7,576 bases of DNA from Verrucomicrobiota bacterium. GTDB lineage: Bacteria; Verrucomicrobiota; Verrucomicrobiia; Limisphaerales; UBA1096. The notes beneath the pieces are model-generated. The model worked only from the letters and a program-made list of their open reading frames with translations, was not told where the DNA came from and searched no databases. Positions 4,658 through 7,576 of the stretch are shown here, one piece after another (the stretch's first letter is position 1; each line of letters begins with the position of its first letter). The stretch lies in NCBI GenBank assembly GCA_003972865.1, contig QOAX01000152.1:1-7576 (forward strand), given 5' to 3'. The position numbers and the translations under genes were made by a program.

Positions 4658-5995
4658 ATGGCAAAAATCAATCGTCGCCGTTTTCTCAAGCAGTCAGCCA
4701 CCACCGGGGCAGTGGCCTTTCCGTTTGTTCTCACCCAGCGTGGCCAAGCCGCCAAGGCACCTGCCAGCGAGCGAGTGCGTGTAGGTATGGTCGGTGCAGC
4801 TGGCCGTGCGGGGAAGCTGAACAGCATTTTCGCCAACAACCCGAACGTCGACATCGTGGCCATCGCCGAGATCGACCCTCGCCGGCTGCCGAACACGCTG
4901 CAGGGAGTCACGAAGATCCAGGGACACAAGCCGAAGACCACAACTGATTTTCGCAAACTGATAGATGATCCGAAGATCGATGCCCTCTGTATCGGCACAC
5001 CGGATCATTGGCACGCCATCCCGGCTATTCTTGGATGTGTGGCTGGCAAGGATATATATGTGGAGAAACCGGACAGCCACAACATTGTTGAAGGCCAGCG
5101 CATGGTGCAGGCCATGCGTAAACACAAACGAATTGTCCAGATGGGATCGCAGCATCGAAGCACGGAGCGCCTGCAGACTGCACTAGCCTATATCCGAGAA
5201 GGACACCTTGGGAAATGTCTTGTTGCCAAGGCGTGGGAAAGCGCCAAACAAGGGAGCATTGGGCGACCTGCGGACGGTGATCCCCCGAAAGAGGTGGACT
5301 ATGACATGTGGCTGGGTTCGGCACCAAAGCGGCCCTTCAACCGAAATCGATTCCACGGCAGTTGGAGATGGTTCTTTGACTACGGCAGCGGCGACCTCGG
5401 CAACGACGGGGTGCACCGGTTAGACATGGCGTTTGCCGGGCTAAGCGCGGCGTTGGAAACCGAGGGGAACAAACCGTTGCGTATGCCGCGCAAAATCAGC
5501 GGCACCGGCGGCAAGTGGTACTTCGACGACGACCAGGAATGGCCCGACACCATGCAGATCACGTACGAATATCCCGGCACACCGCCGCGTATCCTCACCT
5601 ACGAGATGCGCATCTGGACGCCTTACAATTACCTCGGTGAATCCGAGGGAGCAGCGGTATTCGGGGACAAAGGATACATCCTCCTAGGCAACAGAGGTTG
5701 GCGCGCCTTCTCCAACGGAGGAAAACGGGTGAAAGAGCAAGTCGGCGACGGTAATGCCACGCCGCATGTTCAGGACTTCATCAACAGCATCAAGACACGC
5801 AAGCGCCCTTATTGCGACCTGGAGACGGTCGGCCATCCGGCCTCTGTGCTGTGTCACGCCGGTAACATCGCCACGCAATTGGGGCGTACAATTACCTTTG
5901 ATACCGGGACGGAGACCTTCGTGAACGACGACGAAGCCAACGCGATGCGAGGTCGCCCGGAGTGGCGCAAGCCATGGGTGTTGCCGGACGTTTGA
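4658..5995 (+). CDS. Tat-exported Gfo/Idh/MocA-family NAD(P)-dependent oxidoreductase
   Basis: The 445-residue protein starts at ATG 4658; this start is fixed by the twin-arginine signal immediately after it (NRRRFLKQ at residues 5-12, hydrophobic AVAFPFVL, cleavage near residues 30-33). Residues 38-160 form the Rossmann domain, with the dinucleotide loop VGMVGAAGRAG (42-52), the acidic end of strand 2 (EIDPRR), TPDHWHA (114-120) and the family's catalytic EKP (136-138, Lys137). The C-terminal alpha/beta domain holds the DYGSGDLGNDGVHRLDMA block (241-258), with Asp250 and His253 at the usual active-site positions. Family knowledge: these enzymes oxidise or reduce hydroxyl or keto groups of sugars and inositols, and Tat-exported versions probably leave the cell folded with a tightly bound cofactor. 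Many paralogues are typical of PVC bacteria. It appears monocistronic, with a convergent neighbour 28 bases beyond its stop. The sugar substrate is not predictable here. Confidence 0.93.
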   Translation: MAKINRRRFLKQSATTGAVAFPFVLTQRGQAAKAPASERVRVGMVGAAGRAGKLNSIFANNPNVDIVAIAEIDPRRLPNTLQGVTKIQGHKPKTTTDFRKLIDDPKIDALCIGTPDHWHAIPAILGCVAGKDIYVEKPDSHNIVEGQRMVQAMRKHKRIVQMGSQHRSTERLQTALAYIREGHLGKCLVAKAWESAKQGSIGRPADGDPPKEVDYDMWLGSAPKRPFNRNRFHGSWRWFFDYGSGDLGNDGVHRLDMAFAGLSAALETEGNKPLRMPRKISGTGGKWYFDDDQEWPDTMQITYEYPGTPPRILTYEMRIWTPYNYLGESEGAAVFGDKGYILLGNRGWRAFSNGGKRVKEQVGDGNATPHVQDFINSIKTRKRPYCDLETVGHPASVLCHAGNIATQLGRTITFDTGTETFVNDDEANAMRGRPEWRKPWVLPDV

Positions 5996-6023
5996 TTCTC
6001 GCCGGGGAAGCGGCTATCGGTGT

Positions 6024-6710
6024 TCAGGCGTGTTGGTAGGTTCGCCGGATGAACGGTCTCTCGACGAAGAAATAGAAGGCGTAAATGCTCAGGTGGCAGC
6101 CAAGCGCGAACCACAGGCCAAAAAGTGATCCGGTCAACAACGCGGGACAGTAACTGTGAAGATTACCCACCCCATACATGGGATTGGCCAGCCACTTGTA
6201 GGGGCCGCGTGCCGTAAACTCCCCGTGGGATTTCTCCAGGAACAAATCCCGGAAGTAGTAGGTGTTCACGCCGACGATCCAAGTCGCCCAGAATTTGACA
6301 CCAAGCCCGACCACTGTCAGCAGCCAAAACAGGCCCCACTGCTGGGCCGGGGGAAGATCAATTGTGCCCATAGCGTGAAGCGCCGCCGCACCCATGCCGC
6401 TGCCAATGTTGAAAAACATCAGGCCACAGATCATGTCGTACAATTTCGTGGCATTATTTTCACCAAGCTTTTCGAGCATGACTCGCTTGATTCGTGTGCC
6501 AAGAATCAGGCTGATTCCGACGTAGTAAAAAACCCACGAGGCGATGGCAAACTCGACAAGGCAGCCGTGGCGCTCCGCTTGGTAGATCAGGCAAACGCAC
6601 GCGCCGAGCAACGGAATCCAGGCCATTAGAAAACGGCCTGCATCCAGTCGGAGTCCCGACATCGCGAGGAAAATGTCAGTCGCCTTCCACAGGGTTTTTA
6701 GGATGTTCAT
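6024..6710 (-). CDS. Integral membrane methyltransferase-like protein (PEMT/ICMT type)
   Basis: The 228-residue protein starts at ATG 6710 (MNILKTLWKATDIF). The frame stays open to 6875, but that extension overlaps the upstream acyltransferase gene and reads as low-complexity shadow sequence, so it was excluded. About five hydrophobic segments are visible: residues 28-44, 51-71, 95-113, 125-147 and 190-216. The C-terminal part carries the signature of the phospholipid/isoprenylcysteine methyltransferase superfamily: ARGPYKWLANPMYGVG (167-182), matching the G-P-Y-x-x-x-x-x-P-x-Y pattern that contributes to S-adenosylmethionine binding, and then VERPFIRRTY near the end, with the Glu-Arg pair often seen there. 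Inferred role: SAM-dependent methylation of a lipid or membrane-linked substrate. It lies 88 bases downstream of the acyltransferase on the same strand, probably in one operon. The exact substrate is unknown, and the divergent N-terminal half leaves room for a different membrane function. Confidence 0.72.
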   Translation of the reverse strand: MNILKTLWKATDIFLAMSGLRLDAGRFLMAWIPLLGACVCLIYQAERHGCLVEFAIASWVFYYVGISLILGTRIKRVMLEKLGENNATKLYDMICGLMFFNIGSGMGAAALHAMGTIDLPPAQQWGLFWLLTVVGLGVKFWATWIVGVNTYYFRDLFLEKSHGEFTARGPYKWLANPMYGVGNLHSYCPALLTGSLFGLWFALGCHLSIYAFYFFVERPFIRRTYQHA

Positions 6711-6798
6711 GGCTGATTCCGGGACCGTTTGCCGGGGGAGGGGGTGCTGAAGAGCAGCGCGGCGCACCATAGCGGCTCCGGAAGCTCGGCACAATGCT

Positions 6799-7576
6799 TC
6801 ACCCCGGGCTGCCGGTGTCGCGCCGGGTTTTGCGGCCGTTGAGCATCGCCCCGATGAAGGTGTAGCGCACGGCATACTCGTAGATCACCAGCAGCGCTGC
6901 CGTGCTGACCGCGCAGATGCCGAGGACCTTGACCGCGCCTGGCCAGGGCCAGTCAGCCATCCAGATTTGCAGCAACATGATCGGCGGCAGGTGCACTAGG
7001 TACAGCCAATACGACGAGTCGGAGACATAGCGGATGCGCCGGTTCCCGCTCGAAAAAAATCGCCGGAACAATCCGATGAAGCCGAAGACCATCAGCCAGG
7101 CGTACAGGACGCTGAACAGCGTACAGAGCAGGTGGTTGGCCAGCAGATCAGGCAGATGATTCGATGCGCTGGTAAAAAAAAGACTGCCGCGAAGCCCGAA
7201 CCAATGCAGCCCGAGCAGCAGCGCCGGGATGGCGAGCAACAGGCTCACCGGCCAGAGCCGCCCCACTTTTTTCTCGAACGCCTCCTGCCCGTGGCACAGC
7301 GCGCCGAAGCCAAAGAAGACCGCGTAGTACGCCAGCATGGGCGGCCAGGGGATGGGGCTCGCGGCGGTGTCCGGCCCGAAGGTGGTTACCATGAAAAACT
7401 GTGGCACGAACGTCAGCGGCACGAGCCACAACAGGCGAAGCGGTGAGGCGACGAACCAGGCCGGCACCGGCTTCCAGTTCAGCTTGCGCGCTATCCAGGC
7501 CACCACGGCGAAACCGGCCACCAGCCAAACGAGGCAGTAAAGAAACCAAAGGTGCGCAAATATGGGAATCATCGCG
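6799..7576 (-). CDS. Acyltransferase-3/OpgC-like membrane protein, 5' partial (C-terminal part)
   Basis: The frame is open to the right edge; ATG 7572 is probably internal because the visible protein begins with AHLWFLYCLVWL, a motif in the middle of acyltransferase-3 (OpgC/MdoC-like) proteins of roughly 380-400 residues. About 257 residues are visible, with at least six hydrophobic segments: near residues 10-27, 42-62, 79-95, 108-124, 150-170 and 214-238. The SDSSYWLYLVHLPPIMLLQ block (about 185-203) is the family's typical C-terminal motif. Family knowledge: these integral membrane enzymes transfer acyl groups (acetyl, succinyl) to sugars of periplasmic glucans, exopolysaccharide or lipopolysaccharide. 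The start and the N-terminal catalytic His region lie outside the window. The methyltransferase-like gene follows 88 bases downstream on the same strand. The family is clear; the acyl donor and acceptor are not. Confidence 0.87.
   Translation of the reverse strand, partial: AMIPIFAHLWFLYCLVWLVAGFAVVAWIARKLNWKPVPAWFVASPLRLLWLVPLTFVPQFFMVTTFGPDTAASPIPWPPMLAYYAVFFGFGALCHGQEAFEKKVGRLWPVSLLLAIPALLLGLHWFGLRGSLFFTSASNHLPDLLANHLLCTLFSVLYAWLMVFGFIGLFRRFFSSGNRRIRYVSDSSYWLYLVHLPPIMLLQIWMADWPWPGAVKVLGICAVSTAALLVIYEYAVRYTFIGAMLNGRKTRRDTGSPG

Noticed and set aside
4258..4947. Plus-strand open frame across the sigma gene start and the oxidoreductase start
   Set aside because: It overlaps coding sequence on both sides and its product has no recognisable motif; only its internal Shine-Dalgarno/ATG was kept as an observation.
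6001..6014. Hairpin GCCG/CGGC between the convergent oxidoreductase and methyltransferase genes
   Set aside because: The stem is only 4 bp and no T tract follows, too weak to call a terminator.
6711..6875. N-terminal extension of the methyltransferase-like protein
   Set aside because: It reads as Ala/Arg/Pro-rich shadow sequence, overlaps the acyltransferase 3' end, and ATG 6710 gives a normal membrane-protein start.
6935..6947. 13-mer GCGCCTGGCCAGG shared with the terminator-like palindrome at 3094-3106
   Set aside because: This copy lies inside acyltransferase coding sequence and does not complete the palindrome; treated as coincidence.

Overview
The window looks like chromosomal DNA from a member of the PVC superphylum, most likely a verrucomicrobial or planctomycete-like bacterium. 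The basis is family composition read by eye, not a database search. It carries a large SGNH-hydrolase/'membrane-bound dehydrogenase' propeller/HEAT protein of the type expanded in that superphylum, an azurin-like copper domain of the type found in those same proteins, a Tat-exported Gfo/Idh/MocA oxidoreductase, and an ECF sigma factor operon. Shine-Dalgarno sequences are weak or absent before most starts.

Layout: (1) Bases 1-1795, plus strand, hold the rest of a large secreted dehydrogenase-like gene that enters from the left edge. It is broken at 1168-1189 by a perfect 11-bp tandem duplication; removing one copy restores an uninterrupted reading frame. (2) Bases 1805-3094, plus strand, encode a secreted SMP-30/gluconolactonase-type propeller fused to a complete azurin-like blue-copper domain. 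(3) Bases 3112-4528, minus strand, hold three overlapping genes read right to left: ECF sigma factor, membrane anti-sigma factor, YbjQ-family protein. A perfect 16-bp palindrome separates this operon from the convergent lactonase gene. (4) Bases 4529-4657 form a divergent intergenic region with a 30-bp imperfect palindrome. (5) Bases 4658-5995, plus strand, encode the Tat-dependent Gfo/Idh/MocA oxidoreductase. (6) Bases 6024-7576, minus strand, hold a membrane acyltransferase (its N-terminus lies off the right edge) followed by a small membrane methyltransferase-like protein.

How the genes may work together (inference): the left genes resemble a periplasmic sugar-oxidation module. A dehydrogenase-type propeller would produce a lactone, the SMP-30 domain would hydrolyse it, and the azurin domain would pass electrons on. 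The Gfo/Idh/MocA enzyme is also of a sugar-oxidising type. The sigma/anti-sigma operon could control envelope functions, but nothing in the sequence shows its targets. The acyltransferase/methyltransferase pair suggests modification of an envelope glycan or lipid.

No RNA genes, CRISPR array, transposase or phage gene was seen. No stretch above 300 bases lacks a gene. The points most worth attention are the 11-bp frameshifting duplication, the lactonase-azurin fusion directly after a dehydrogenase that lacks any electron-carrier domain, and three copies of the perfect 12-bp palindrome GCTTGGCCAAGC.
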